Assembly: GCA_051648105.1 (NCBI GenBank)
Contig: JBOFEN010000034.1
Coordinates: forward strand, 1-48,647
DNA length: 48,647 nt
Origin: UBA7332 sp051648105
Lineage (GTDB): Bacteria > Bacteroidota > Bacteroidia > Bacteroidales > UBA7332
Direction: 5' to 3'
Part shown: positions 7,621 through 16,428 of the stretch, in pieces
Layout: the number at the start of each line of letters is the position of its first letter
How positions within the stretch are numbered: position 1 is the stretch's first letter
Position numbers and translations under genes: made by a program
The notes under the pieces: generated by a model
The model's database searches: none
Told to the model about the DNA's origin: nothing
The model's input: the letters and a program-made list of their open reading frames with translations, nothing else

Positions 7621-8883
7621 CTATAGATTGTTAACCACCCACTTCCAAATAGGGATAACCTCAATCTTTAAACCATCAACATCAATCTCTCTCTCCTCAT
7701 TGTAAGTGATTATTATTGAACGCTTGGTGTCAAATGCTGAATTCAATTTGACTAATGCCTTTGTCTCTCGTTCAAAGGTTGCATAATCTACAATACTATA
7801 GGAAGATTGAATGGCTATACCCTCGGATGGTATATAGAAATCAACTTCAACATTCTTTTTGTAATAGAATATATTATCACTATGATAACGTTTAATAAGA
7901 GTTATCGCAACAATATTTTCCAATAATTTAGTGTCAGAATCAGTTAGAAAAATTGTAAGTAATCCATTATCATGATAGTATCTCTTTTGTGAGCTTTCTC
8001 TCTCATTAATATTATCGGTATAATTTGAAACACCAAAAATAAGATAGGCATCTTTCATATATCCTATATATTCCACAATGGTACTACGTGACACCTTTAC
8101 CCCTGACGAGCTTACAATATTTTGTAGACGAGATTGCGAAGTTGGCTGCATAATACTCTCAGCTAACTTCCTACCTAATAAACGTATTGCCTCAGGATTA
8201 CGAATACTATTTCGTGCCACTATATCCCCCAGTAATATCTTCTGATAAAGAGAGTTTAGCCAACTACGCTTGTCTTTTAGATCAAATGACTCAGCAAAGC
8301 CTCCATACCTAAAATAGTTCTCCCAGAGCTTTACTACACTATTCTTCACGCTGGTAAACTCCCAATTTTTTGAAAGAACAATACCATTAATTTGAAGATA
8401 CTCCAAAAATGAAAATGGGTAAATCTCTTTAACAATATATCTCCCCCCCAAGGTGGTAGATATATCTCGGCTTAACATCTTAGCATTACTACCAGTAACA
8501 TACACCTGGTATTTAGAGTCTGCTAGCCTACGCGCAAATTTCTCCCAACCATCTATATTTTGTATCTCATCTAGAAATACAATAGGTTTTTTATCAAACA
8601 ACTCCTCATAACTCTCAATAATATCTCCAAGCTCATAAGCCTTCATCATAGATATCCTTTCATCCTCGAAGTTAATATATAGAATATCTGAGATTACGTT
8701 CTTCCCACTATCGATAAGAGAGAGAATATGCTGAAACATCAAAAAAGATTTACCTGCACGTCTTAATCCTACAAATACGTAGTTACATCCGCTCTCTAAT
8801 TCTATATCACGTTTTATGAGTTCTGTGGCTAATATCTCCTCCTGTTTTCGTATTATGATCTTCTTAATTATACTTTTGTCCAT
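7621..8883 (-). CDS. AAA-type ATPase with C-terminal DUF4143
   Basis: Member of the common AAA_14/DUF4143 family, whose cellular role is poorly defined. From Met at 8883 the Walker A motif is GLRRAGKS (39-46). The Walker B region PIVFLDEIQNIDGW and the sensor region VTGSNAKMLSRD follow, and the C-terminal half matches the DUF4143 pattern (E-D-FY-VEVDFYIP, then an IQ-SY stretch). I prefer the ATG at 8883: the upstream extension begins with TTG and overlaps the predicted -7 box. The 420-residue length is normal. It is a single-gene unit. Confidence 0.87.
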   Translation of the reverse strand: MDKSIIKKIIIRKQEEILATELIKRDIELESGCNYVFVGLRRAGKSFLMFQHILSLIDSGKNVISDILYINFEDERISMMKAYELGDIIESYEELFDKKPIVFLDEIQNIDGWEKFARRLADSKYQVYVTGSNAKMLSRDISTTLGGRYIVKEIYPFSFLEYLQINGIVLSKNWEFTSVKNSVVKLWENYFRYGGFAESFDLKDKRSWLNSLYQKILLGDIVARNSIRNPEAIRLLGRKLAESIMQPTSQSRLQNIVSSSGVKVSRSTIVEYIGYMKDAYLIFGVSNYTDNINERESSQKRYYHDNGLLTIFLTDSDTKLLENIVAITLIKRYHSDNIFYYKKNVEVDFYIPSEGIAIQSSYSIVDYATFERETKALVKLNSAFDTKRSIIITYNEEREIDVDGLKIEVIPIWKWVVNNL

Positions 8884-8904
8884 AATTATGCTATTTATAG
8901 AGAT

Positions 8905-8936
8905 CAAAAATATGGATTATGCTATACATATACAAC
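8905..8936 (-). promoter_or_regulatory. Promoter of the DUF4143 ATPase
   Basis: On the minus strand TATTTTTG (8905-8912) fits TAnnTTTG, with GTTG (8933-8936) 20 bases upstream. An inverted repeat AACACATAAA/TTTATGTGTT (8934-8943, 8956-8965) touches the -33 side and could be an operator or part of upstream termination. Confidence 0.55.
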
Positions 8937-9018
8937 ACATAAATAAGAAATAAGATTTATGTGTTGCTTCTTTTTTATGACTAAACTACAGATTAGGGTT
9001 AGATCAAAGTATAAAAAG

Positions 9019-9056
9019 AGTATAGTCTCACATGATTAATCATGTGAGACTATACT
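9019..9056 (-). terminator. 38-bp perfect palindrome at the end of tatC
   Basis: AGTATAGTCTCACATGATT is followed directly by its reverse complement, making a perfect palindrome centred at 9037/9038. The tatC stop codon lies at its centre, so the right arm encodes the last TatC residues. T-rich sequence follows on the minus strand. It is the likely terminator of the eight-gene operon. Confidence 0.75.
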
Positions 9057-9836
9057 TATAGATACAATAATAATACTCAGTTCATATAGTAGATACATAG
9101 GCATAGCCACCAGGAGTAGCGTCACGACATCTGCAGTAGGTGTTATCAGAGCAGCCAAAACAAGAAGAATCACTATGGCATGTCGACGATACTTACGAAG
9201 AAAAGCAGCAGAGATGAATCCCATCTTGGCAAATAACCAACAAAGAATAGGAATCTCAAAGACTATACCCATCATTAGGTTAAGCATCATCATTGTACCA
9301 ATGTAGGAATCCAATACTATCTGATTCTCCACCTCACTACTAACTTGATAAGTACCTAAGAAGCGAAATGTGAGTGGAAAGATCAGGAAGTAACTCAAGG
9401 CAACTCCCATCATAAACATAAAGTACCCACTTGTAACAACTCCCAATGCATACTTCTGCTCGTTAGCATAGAGCGCTGGAGAGACGAAACGAAAGATCTC
9501 GTAAAGGACATATGGTAGCACCAATATGAATGCCGCATATATTGACATTGTAATATGCACAATAAACTGCTTAGCCAACTCTGTGTTAATGAGCTTCACG
9601 GAAAAGTTATCCATCGGAGCCTCACCGAGAATACCCTCAGCCACATGATTCAACCATCTATAGGTGATGAAATCACTACTCTTAGGTGCTAGAATAATAG
9701 AGAATAGCTGCTCCTTGAAGAAGAAAGCAACCACTCCAAGTAGCACCACTGCAATAGCAACCCTGAAGATCACACTACGCAGCTCATCGAGGTGCTCCCA
9801 GAAAGAGGCTACTTTCGTGCGATTGGCATCACTCAT
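9036..9836 (-). CDS. tatC: Sec-independent protein translocase TatC
   Basis: Polytopic receptor of the twin-arginine translocase, which recognises folded substrates carrying an RR signal. The 266-residue protein starts with the characteristic cytoplasmic segment FWEHLDELRSVIFRV. It has about six hydrophobic helices, including YAAFILVLPYVLYEIFRFVSPAL and the helix pair near residues 140-240. TatC directly follows tatA (TAG then ATG, no gap). It is the last gene of an operon that also encodes a protein with an RR signal and Fe-S sites. Its final codons lie inside a perfect palindrome. Confidence 0.96.
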   Translation of the reverse strand: MSDANRTKVASFWEHLDELRSVIFRVAIAVVLLGVVAFFFKEQLFSIILAPKSSDFITYRWLNHVAEGILGEAPMDNFSVKLINTELAKQFIVHITMSIYAAFILVLPYVLYEIFRFVSPALYANEQKYALGVVTSGYFMFMMGVALSYFLIFPLTFRFLGTYQVSSEVENQIVLDSYIGTMMMLNLMMGIVFEIPILCWLFAKMGFISAAFLRKYRRHAIVILLVLAALITPTADVVTLLLVAMPMYLLYELSIIIVSISIVSHD

Positions 9837-10055
9837 CTACTTATCCCCTTTTGTAGGCTCTTCTGCCTTTGTCACCTCATCCTCTTTGGTGTCACTATCA
9901 ATACCGTTCATTCCATCCTTGAAGCTCTTCACCCCTTTACCCAGACCCTTCATAAGTTCCGGGATCTTCTTACCTCCAAAAAAGAGAAGTACGATAAGTG
10001 ATATAAAGAGTAGCTCCTGCATACCTAGTCCACCGATAAATAGTAGTTGTCCCAT
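9837..10055 (-). CDS. tatA: Sec-independent translocase subunit TatA
   Basis: Small single-span component that forms the translocation assembly with TatC. The 72-residue product has one transmembrane helix (ELLFISLIVLLFF), the hallmark GGKKIPELMKGLGKG amphipathic helix, and a charged Asp/Glu/Lys-rich tail. No separate tatB is present, as in minimal TatAC systems. It begins 2 bases after the ECF S-component gene and abuts tatC. Confidence 0.95.
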   Translation of the reverse strand: MGQLLFIGGLGMQELLFISLIVLLFFGGKKIPELMKGLGKGVKSFKDGMNGIDSDTKEDEVTKAEEPTKGDK

Positions 10056-10057
10056 GA

Positions 10058-10570
10058 TTATTTACGAATTAAATAGTTTATTGTTAGGTAACCACCAAAC
10101 ACTTGCAATAACATACCTGGTATTCCTATTCTGAAATCCTGAATAGCCTTGAACAGATCACCTATTAGAGCCCACTCAACCATAGTTCCAAACAGTTGAT
10201 AGGTCATCACCACCAATAGCAAGATAGCTAGAGATACCCTCTTAAAATAGTTCGCCGCAACTCCTGCTGTTATTGCCAAGAAGATGGATTTTACCAATAT
10301 GGCAGGAAGAACAGCCATCGGAGGCATACCAAAAAGAAGATGATTAACCACCGGAGAGGCAATTGCTGTGAGTAGGCCTGCTCTCCATCCATACTTATAA
10401 CCCGCCACTAGTGTGAAGAAATATATAGGTAGGAATATAAAACCACCCTGCGGGACAAAGTGTGCTAGCTGAGGTAATACTATATTACCCACCACGAAAG
10501 CAGAAGCTATCAGATAGGTTCTCAATTGGGTATATCCCAACGAGTAGAGATTCAATGTTGCTGTTTGCAT
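10058..10570 (-). CDS. ECF-type transporter S component (substrate unknown)
   Basis: A 170-residue, very hydrophobic protein with about five or six membrane segments. It has the feel of an energy-coupling-factor S component (GGFIFLPIYFFTLVAGYKYGWRAG region and a following NHLLFGMPP loop). S components bind micronutrients and normally use shared EcfA/EcfT energising subunits; none is encoded in this window. It sits between the TonB receptor gene (14 bases upstream) and tatA (2 bases downstream), which suggests inner-membrane uptake of the same ligand. Family call is moderate, ligand unknown. Confidence 0.7.
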   Translation of the reverse strand: MQTATLNLYSLGYTQLRTYLIASAFVVGNIVLPQLAHFVPQGGFIFLPIYFFTLVAGYKYGWRAGLLTAIASPVVNHLLFGMPPMAVLPAILVKSIFLAITAGVAANYFKRVSLAILLLVVMTYQLFGTMVEWALIGDLFKAIQDFRIGIPGMLLQVFGGYLTINYLIRK

Positions 10571-10584
10571 ATGATTACTGTTTT

Positions 10585-12471
10585 TTAAAATTTCAAATTA
10601 ACGCCACCCATAAAGTTTGCACCAGGCATTGGGTAACCTAGATTTATCTCATAACTCTGGTTGAGTAGATTCTCACCCTTAACAAAAAGATCCATCCACT
10701 TTGTGGCTCTATATGAAGCACGAAGAGACCAAAGAGTAAAGCTCTCCTCGCTTGAGCCACCACTATTAGATATAGAAGTATATAACCCAGAGATATACTG
10801 TACCCCTGTGGATGCTACCCATCTCCCCTTATTGAAATCAACACCTGCATAAGACTTATGCTTTGGTGAGGCAAGAAGCTCATAGCTCATATTGAGATAG
10901 CTATAGTTTGCCATAAGGGAGATAGCACTGCAAACTCTATAAGAGGTAGATAACTCCACTCCCCAATTCTCAACCTTTGCTATATTAACATTCAGTGGTC
11001 TTCCATCTACAGGAATGGTCTGTATCATATCACTTCCTTTGATGTAATATAGATTCACCCCATATGATAGTCGAGAGTTTAATAACCTCTGCGACCATGA
11101 CACTTCATAGCTCCACAAACTCTCGGCTCTAAGGTCTGGATTCTGAGGTGGAAACATATACATCTCGCGTATCGTTGGGTTACGAAACCCTCGACTAGCA
11201 AGAAGCTTCATCTCACCATTAGTAGTTGGATACAAAGAAGCACCAAACTGTGGTATTAGATTAGTACAACTAACAGTATGGTGATCCACCCTCAAACCCG
11301 CATCAAGCGTCAGATAAGAACCCAGGCTTTGACGAAAGTCAACATATCCAGCAACATTATTTATTGCCTTATCTATTATCTCACTCCTTGAGCCATCATT
11401 ATATCTATTCCATGCCTCACCACCAAAACGCTGATAATCTAACCCCACTGTTATGCGGTTACCACTAAAGAGAGTTGCACTCTGATACCAATTCAATCCA
11501 AACATATTATCCTTTGAGTTGAAGAGATAGTCACGTGGTGTCTCTCCTTCGAAGTACCCATCATTAATATTATGCTTGCCAAAATTATAGAAAATTTTCA
11601 AGGCACCAGAACTCTTCTCATACTTATTCTCTAGCGATAAGGAGCTCATACCCCTAGTAATACGAGAATCATTCTCAAATATTGGTCTAGTAGTAGTTCC
11701 TGGATTGGAAGCATTAAAGTGAGTAAGATTGAGATCAACAAAAACATTCCACTCTTGCGAAATATCATAACCCACTTTTACATAACCACCATACTGCTCA
11801 AAACCTATCCTATCACGATGACCATCCGTACGATTGTAAGAACCCATAACCATAGTGGATAGACGATCCTTGCGATATCGTAGGTTAAGCTCACTATTTA
11901 AAGTATTAAAGGAGCCATAACCCAGACGAGCAGCACCACCAAAACCATTCTCTTTATGAGACTTTGTCAATATATTAATAACGCCCCCCATAGCATTTGA
12001 GCCATAAAGAACTGAAGCAGGACCACGAACCACCTCAACCCTATCAGCCAACATAGACTGATAGGCATCTGCTATAGGATGCCCCATCAAACCCATATAT
12101 TGTGGATGACCATCAATAAGTATTAGTACCCCAGTTGTTGGACTACCACCCACGCCACGCATTGTCATTCCACCCGAACTTCCAGTCGACACACCATAAC
12201 CCATCACACCTCGAGAGGTGGTAAACAGACCAGGTACATGCTCATTGAGAAGCGGTAGCAGAGACTGCTCATACCTTCCTTCAATCTGCTTTGGTGTCAC
12301 AACTGTGATGCTCATCGGGAGGTGTCGAATATCAATCTCATTGCGGCTACCCGTGACAACAACCTCAGGTATAGAGAGAGTATCTTTGTGAAGGCTCTCA
12401 GCCTGAATGCTATCAAATGATATTAATGTTATCCCGAGTAACAACGCACACTTATTACCTATATACCCCAT
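10585..12471 (-). CDS. TonB-dependent outer-membrane receptor
   Basis: A 628-residue outer-membrane active transporter with an N-terminal signal peptide (to about residue 24). The plug domain begins with LSIPEVVVTGSRNEID and includes VLILIDGHP and ADRVEVVRGPASVLYGSNAMGGVINI. A 22-strand-type barrel follows, ending in a terminal phenylalanine (GGVNLKF). The length and lack of a CarboxypepD-like N-terminal domain resemble small-ligand receptors (BtuB/FepA type) rather than SusC. No SusD partner is present. Operon position suggests that it feeds the neighbouring ECF S component; the ligand cannot be read from sequence. Confidence 0.92.
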   Translation of the reverse strand: MGYIGNKCALLLGITLISFDSIQAESLHKDTLSIPEVVVTGSRNEIDIRHLPMSITVVTPKQIEGRYEQSLLPLLNEHVPGLFTTSRGVMGYGVSTGSSGGMTMRGVGGSPTTGVLILIDGHPQYMGLMGHPIADAYQSMLADRVEVVRGPASVLYGSNAMGGVINILTKSHKENGFGGAARLGYGSFNTLNSELNLRYRKDRLSTMVMGSYNRTDGHRDRIGFEQYGGYVKVGYDISQEWNVFVDLNLTHFNASNPGTTTRPIFENDSRITRGMSSLSLENKYEKSSGALKIFYNFGKHNINDGYFEGETPRDYLFNSKDNMFGLNWYQSATLFSGNRITVGLDYQRFGGEAWNRYNDGSRSEIIDKAINNVAGYVDFRQSLGSYLTLDAGLRVDHHTVSCTNLIPQFGASLYPTTNGEMKLLASRGFRNPTIREMYMFPPQNPDLRAESLWSYEVSWSQRLLNSRLSYGVNLYYIKGSDMIQTIPVDGRPLNVNIAKVENWGVELSTSYRVCSAISLMANYSYLNMSYELLASPKHKSYAGVDFNKGRWVASTGVQYISGLYTSISNSGGSSEESFTLWSLRASYRATKWMDLFVKGENLLNQSYEINLGYPMPGANFMGGVNLKF

Positions 12472-12496
12472 TCTTTATAGTAATAGTAGGTTATGA

Positions 12497-12922
12497 CTAA
12501 GCCTCAATCTTATACATAACTCTTTTAAGGAAAGAGTCAATAATAGGAAATATCTCATCCGCACTATTAATCTCAAAGCTAGCCTTCTCAAGAGGACACC
12601 AATCATTACCCTCTCGATTAATGATGTATGGCACAACCTTAGAGTAAGAAACCACTACCCCATTAGATTGTAGAAGCTCCAATGCCATCTCACTTATAAC
12701 CTCCGTATGCAGATGAGTGACACCACCAAGTATCATTAGCGAAGCTGCTGCTTTACCTACAACTTTATCAGCTATACGAGCACCCTTAAGAAACGATGGT
12801 TCATTGACTAACAACTCATAAATATCAATCACACCACGGCGCATGAAACTCCTCACCTCATCACCAGACTCTATCACACACGAGTGGTTACCCACTCTCA
12901 ACATCTCAATCAATCTATCCAT
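12497..12922 (-). CDS. DUF1893 family protein
   Basis: The 141-residue protein matches the DUF1893 pattern as I know it: SCVIESGDEV at residues 14-23, a DIYELL segment, GKAAASLMILGGV at about 73-85 and an S-VVPYIINR-G segment. The family is described as having a cytidine-deaminase-like fold, but no deaminase activity is established, and the HAE/PCxxC motifs of true deaminases are not evident here. Its start codon overlaps the reductase stop by one base, implying translational coupling. Role unknown; context suggests a part in redox or ligand processing. Confidence 0.75.
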   Translation of the reverse strand: MDRLIEMLRVGNHSCVIESGDEVRSFMRRGVIDIYELLVNEPSFLKGARIADKVVGKAAASLMILGGVTHLHTEVISEMALELLQSNGVVVSYSKVVPYIINREGNDWCPLEKASFEINSADEIFPIIDSFLKRVMYKIEA

Positions 12923-14322
12923 TATAGTCTCCCCTGTTTTAGTAATTCTGCGTAATCATCAATTTTATGTAGCTCCTTTGGTATATTTATAGCCTGCGGA
13001 CAGTGGTGAACACACTGATTACACCCTATGCAGTGATTAGCCTGCCTTAACTTTGGCACTGCCCTATCATAACCAATCAAGAAAGCCCTTCGAGCAGAAC
13101 GATAGTTTGGATCCTGGCTGCTCTCTGCCACGTTACCTTCACATATACAACGATTATAGTGATTTAGAACCGTAGGTATATCAATTCCATAAGGACAAGG
13201 CATACAATATTGACAAGCCGTACAAGGAACAAGATCATACTCCATCATCATCCTAGCAGTCTCATACAAAAGATCCATCTCCTGCTGAGATAACTCCTCA
13301 AGAGGAGCATAACTACGCAGATTATCTTGAAGGTGCTCCATATAGGTCATCCCACTCAAAACCGTTAGTACCTTAGGGAAAGAGCCCACATAGCGGAAAG
13401 CCCACGAAGCGACACTCTGATTTGGTCTCTGCTGCTGAAGAGCACTACCCAATACATTAGGTAATTTAGATAAGCGACCACCTAGAAGAGGCTCCATGAT
13501 AACAACAGGGATATCCCTCTTCACTAACTCTCCATATAGGTACTCTGAGTCGGTATTACGAGGATTAACCTGCTTTGCATAGTGCCAATCTATATAGTTG
13601 TGCTGAATCTGCACAAAGTCCCACTTTATCTCATCATGAAGTGAGAGAAGATAATCATACACCTCTATATCACCATGATAAGAGAATCCTAGGTTACGAA
13701 TACGCCCAGCCGCTCGCTCTGCAATAAGAAAATCCAGAATACCATTATCCAGATACCTGCCTCTGAGTGCCTCCATACCACCAATACCGATAGCGTGAAG
13801 AAGCATATAGTCTATGTAATCTGTCTGGAGATATTTAAGCGAGTTCTCATATATCTGAATAGATGCCTCACGACTCCACGTATCAGGAGCAAAGTTAGAT
13901 AGCTTAGTGGCTACATAGTATGACTCGCGCGGATACCTACTCAATGCAATACCCGTACTACGCTCGGAGAATCCTCTACAGTAAGCTGGAGATGTATCAA
14001 AATAGTTAACCCCATGCTTGATAGCATAGTCAACCAACTCATTGACCATCTCCTGATCTATCTCCTCATTACTATCCCTAGCACTACTCTGAGCTACTGT
14101 GGGCAGACGCATCATACCATAACCCAACAGAGAGACAGTATCACCCGTACTAGAACTAACCCTATAAGTCATCTTATCAGTGGGTATCTCCCCTTGAGCC
14201 ACACCACCCCTATTATACTTTACATTATTACACCCAACAAGCGAAGCAGTAGTCACTGCTGCACCCCCTCCTAAAACCTTCAAGAAGCCTCGGCGATCTA
14301 ATTGATTCTTTTTATCTGACAT
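12922..14322 (-). CDS. Tat-exported aldo/keto reductase with ferredoxin-like domain
   Basis: A 466-residue protein with three parts. Residues 1-31 are a twin-arginine signal (DRRGFLKVLGGG, Arg10 and Arg11) ending in a lipobox-like LVGC (Cys31), so it may be a lipoprotein. Residues about 52-345 form an aldo/keto reductase barrel with the catalytic tetrad Asp109, Tyr114, Lys140 and His176. The C-terminus has two cysteine groups, C367-x2-C-x2-C-x2-C376 and C431-x2-C-x2-C-x3-C441, probably for [4Fe-4S] clusters. Cofactor-loaded proteins need Tat export, and tatAC lie in the same operon. If exported, NADPH would not be available, so electrons may come from the neighbouring Fe-S and flavodoxin proteins. 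That is inference. Confidence 0.9.
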   Translation of the reverse strand: MSDKKNQLDRRGFLKVLGGGAAVTTASLVGCNNVKYNRGGVAQGEIPTDKMTYRVSSSTGDTVSLLGYGMMRLPTVAQSSARDSNEEIDQEMVNELVDYAIKHGVNYFDTSPAYCRGFSERSTGIALSRYPRESYYVATKLSNFAPDTWSREASIQIYENSLKYLQTDYIDYMLLHAIGIGGMEALRGRYLDNGILDFLIAERAAGRIRNLGFSYHGDIEVYDYLLSLHDEIKWDFVQIQHNYIDWHYAKQVNPRNTDSEYLYGELVKRDIPVVIMEPLLGGRLSKLPNVLGSALQQQRPNQSVASWAFRYVGSFPKVLTVLSGMTYMEHLQDNLRSYAPLEELSQQEMDLLYETARMMMEYDLVPCTACQYCMPCPYGIDIPTVLNHYNRCICEGNVAESSQDPNYRSARRAFLIGYDRAVPKLRQANHCIGCNQCVHHCPQAINIPKELHKIDDYAELLKQGRL

Positions 14323-14339
14323 AATTTGTTCCTAATTTA

Positions 14340-15845
14340 TTATACGATTCTGTGAGCATGGTTACCCTCTACATATATTGCACTAAACGGACGAGATGGA
14401 CAGTTAAATTCACAAGCACCACAACCAATACAGCGCTCTACATCTACAACTGGTATATCCCTCGAGTCCAAACTATGTGGATCATGAGCCACCATGGTGA
14501 TGGCACCCACGGGACAATGACGAGCACAATTACCACACTCCACACCATCAGTTAGAACAACACAGTTCTTCTCCACCCAAACAGCACGCCCAATCTGAAT
14601 AGCCGACTTATCTGCTTGAGAGATCTCCTGAATAGCACCCGAAGGACACACCTGCGAACACTTCGTACACTCAGGCCTACAGTAGCCTCTCTCGTAAGAA
14701 AGTGATGGTTGCATGAAGGTAGCCAACTCAGTCGATGGAATCATTATCTGATTAGGACAAGCCGACACACATAGCTGGCAAGCCGTACAACGCTTAGTGA
14801 AGTTACGTAGATTTTGTCCTCCAGGAGGAACAATCTTTGCCTGACGAGCTGGCACCTTCTTATCCTCAATAAATGCCAAACCACCATCAACCTTTGTCTG
14901 CTGAGCCTTCAGTGTGGAGGTTGCAATCACAGCACCAGCAACGGTCAACATCTTACGACGAGACTCATCCTCAACACCCTTAACATCCTCACCCTTTGAT
15001 TCACCTTTAGCCCACGATGGAGTATAATGTAGAGCATCCTTACGACAGACCGATGTACAATTGAAGCAAGTAACACATCTAGAACTATCAACCGTCATGC
15101 TTTCTGAATCAACACATGATGACTTACATACCCTAGCACAATTGCCACAACTATTACACTTACTACTATCAAAGCGAACCTTATAGATAGAGAAACGAGA
15201 AACAAAACCCAAGATTGTCCCAACAGGGCATATAGTATTACAATATGTTCGCCCTCCCCTATAAGCTAAAATGGTGATAACAATGAGAGTTACCACTGCA
15301 ACAGCAAACGTAGCTATGCTCCTGATCCAAACATCAGTCTGATAAAAAGCATAACTATCAGCCCTCTCAGCAAAGTGAGCCAATAAGTTATTCCCCCAAC
15401 CATAGAGAGGTGCAAAAAGATTGGAAGCAATGCGACCAAATGCACTATACGGCTCAATAAGAGCAACAACAGAGGCTGCTCCAGCTAGGAAAGCTAATAC
15501 AAAGAGCCCCAGCACAACATATCTCAACATGTTCATTGCTGGTGAGTAGCTATACTTATATCTCTTTCTGTTTGTTCTTGAAAGCATATCTTGAAAAACT
15601 CCAAGTGGACATATCACAGAGCAATATATACGCCCAAAAAGTACGGTGATAACCAAAAGGGAGATAACCACCACAAGGTTCAAAGCAAGGAGAGATGGTA
15701 AAAACTGAATCTTTGCCATCCAACCAAGCCAATGGTGAATGGTGCCCGTAAAATCAAGAAAGAGCAGTGTTAATATCGCCAGTGAAAGCACGGCAGCTGT
15801 TGTTCGAAGTCTCTTTAGCATATTCATATTATTTAGAGTATCCAT
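14340..15845 (-). CDS. NapH-like membrane ferredoxin fused to a NapG-like polyferredoxin
   Basis: A 501-residue electron-transfer protein. Residues 15-200 hold about four transmembrane helices, with two NapH/CcoG-type motifs, GRIYCSVICPLG (71-82) and GRTYCNTICPVG (198-209). Two ferredoxin cysteine groups follow (about 230-268). Next comes SRRKMLTVAGAVIATSTLKA (295-314), which resembles a twin-arginine signal but is internal. The C-terminal part holds at least four more cysteine groups (353-364, 389-400, 428-445, 472-482). The frame overlaps the flavodoxin gene by 17 bases; AAAGGA just before the first ATG supports this start. It is probably the membrane hub passing electrons to the exported redox partners. 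Confidence 0.87.
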   Translation of the reverse strand: MDTLNNMNMLKRLRTTAAVLSLAILTLLFLDFTGTIHHWLGWMAKIQFLPSLLALNLVVVISLLVITVLFGRIYCSVICPLGVFQDMLSRTNRKRYKYSYSPAMNMLRYVVLGLFVLAFLAGAASVVALIEPYSAFGRIASNLFAPLYGWGNNLLAHFAERADSYAFYQTDVWIRSIATFAVAVVTLIVITILAYRGGRTYCNTICPVGTILGFVSRFSIYKVRFDSSKCNSCGNCARVCKSSCVDSESMTVDSSRCVTCFNCTSVCRKDALHYTPSWAKGESKGEDVKGVEDESRRKMLTVAGAVIATSTLKAQQTKVDGGLAFIEDKKVPARQAKIVPPGGQNLRNFTKRCTACQLCVSACPNQIMIPSTELATFMQPSLSYERGYCRPECTKCSQVCPSGAIQEISQADKSAIQIGRAVWVEKNCVVLTDGVECGNCARHCPVGAITMVAHDPHSLDSRDIPVVDVERCIGCGACEFNCPSRPFSAIYVEGNHAHRIV

Positions 15846-16428
15846 TTTCCTTTACCCACTTCTCGATGGCTCCCTTTGAAGAGGCAACCCTATTGCGAGA
15901 TATAGCAGGCATACTGTTCACCGTAGCCCCACTCTCCAGCTTCTTGATAGTCTCCACCGACTCCGAAAAGCCACTTCCACCGTGTGTGCAGAAAGGAACA
16001 ATAACTTTACCCGTAAAGTCATACTCATTAAAGAGAGTATAAATAACCATAGGCATATCATACCACCAGTTTGGGTAACCTACAAAGATCACATCATAAC
16101 TATCAAAGTTAGGGATCTTTGACGCTATCTTAGGGTAGCTCTTTGTCTCAACCTCACGCTTAGCAAAATCTATTAGGGCCTTATGTTCGGCTGGATAGGT
16201 GTGAGTGGTCTTTATCTGAAAAAGATCAGCCGATGCAGACTCAGCAATGATCTTAGCCACATACTCTGTGGCTCCATAGAGAGTACCATCCGATACGATA
16301 CGACTTGCACCCGTAGATGCATCAACCCCATCCCTCTCCGGAACAGAGAAGTAGGTAACTAGTGATCTCTTCTGTGCTGCAGCCTCGAAGGATAGCAGTG
16401 CAACTGTTGCTAAGAGTAGGATTTTCAT
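15829..16428 (-). CDS. Exported flavodoxin-like protein
   Basis: A 199-residue flavodoxin of the Flavodoxin_4 type. Residues 1-18 (MKILLLATVALLSFEAAAQ) are a Sec-type signal peptide, unusual for a flavodoxin. The FMN-binding fold is suggested by LVTYFSVPERDG near the N-terminus, FVGYPNWWYDMP at about 115-126 and VIVPFCTHGGSGFSESV at about 142-158. It is the first gene of the eight-gene operon and overlaps the polyferredoxin gene. Predicted role: a one- or two-electron carrier outside the cytoplasm working with the Fe-S proteins of the operon. Confidence 0.87.
   Translation of the reverse strand: MKILLLATVALLSFEAAAQKRSLVTYFSVPERDGVDASTGASRIVSDGTLYGATEYVAKIIAESASADLFQIKTTHTYPAEHKALIDFAKREVETKSYPKIASKIPNFDSYDVIFVGYPNWWYDMPMVIYTLFNEYDFTGKVIVPFCTHGGSGFSESVETIKKLESGATVNSMPAISRNRVASSKGAIEKWVKENGYSK

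Noticed and set aside
8884..8907. Eight-residue N-terminal extension of the DUF4143 ATPase
   Set aside because: It would start with TTG inside the predicted -7 box; the ATG at 8883 fits better.
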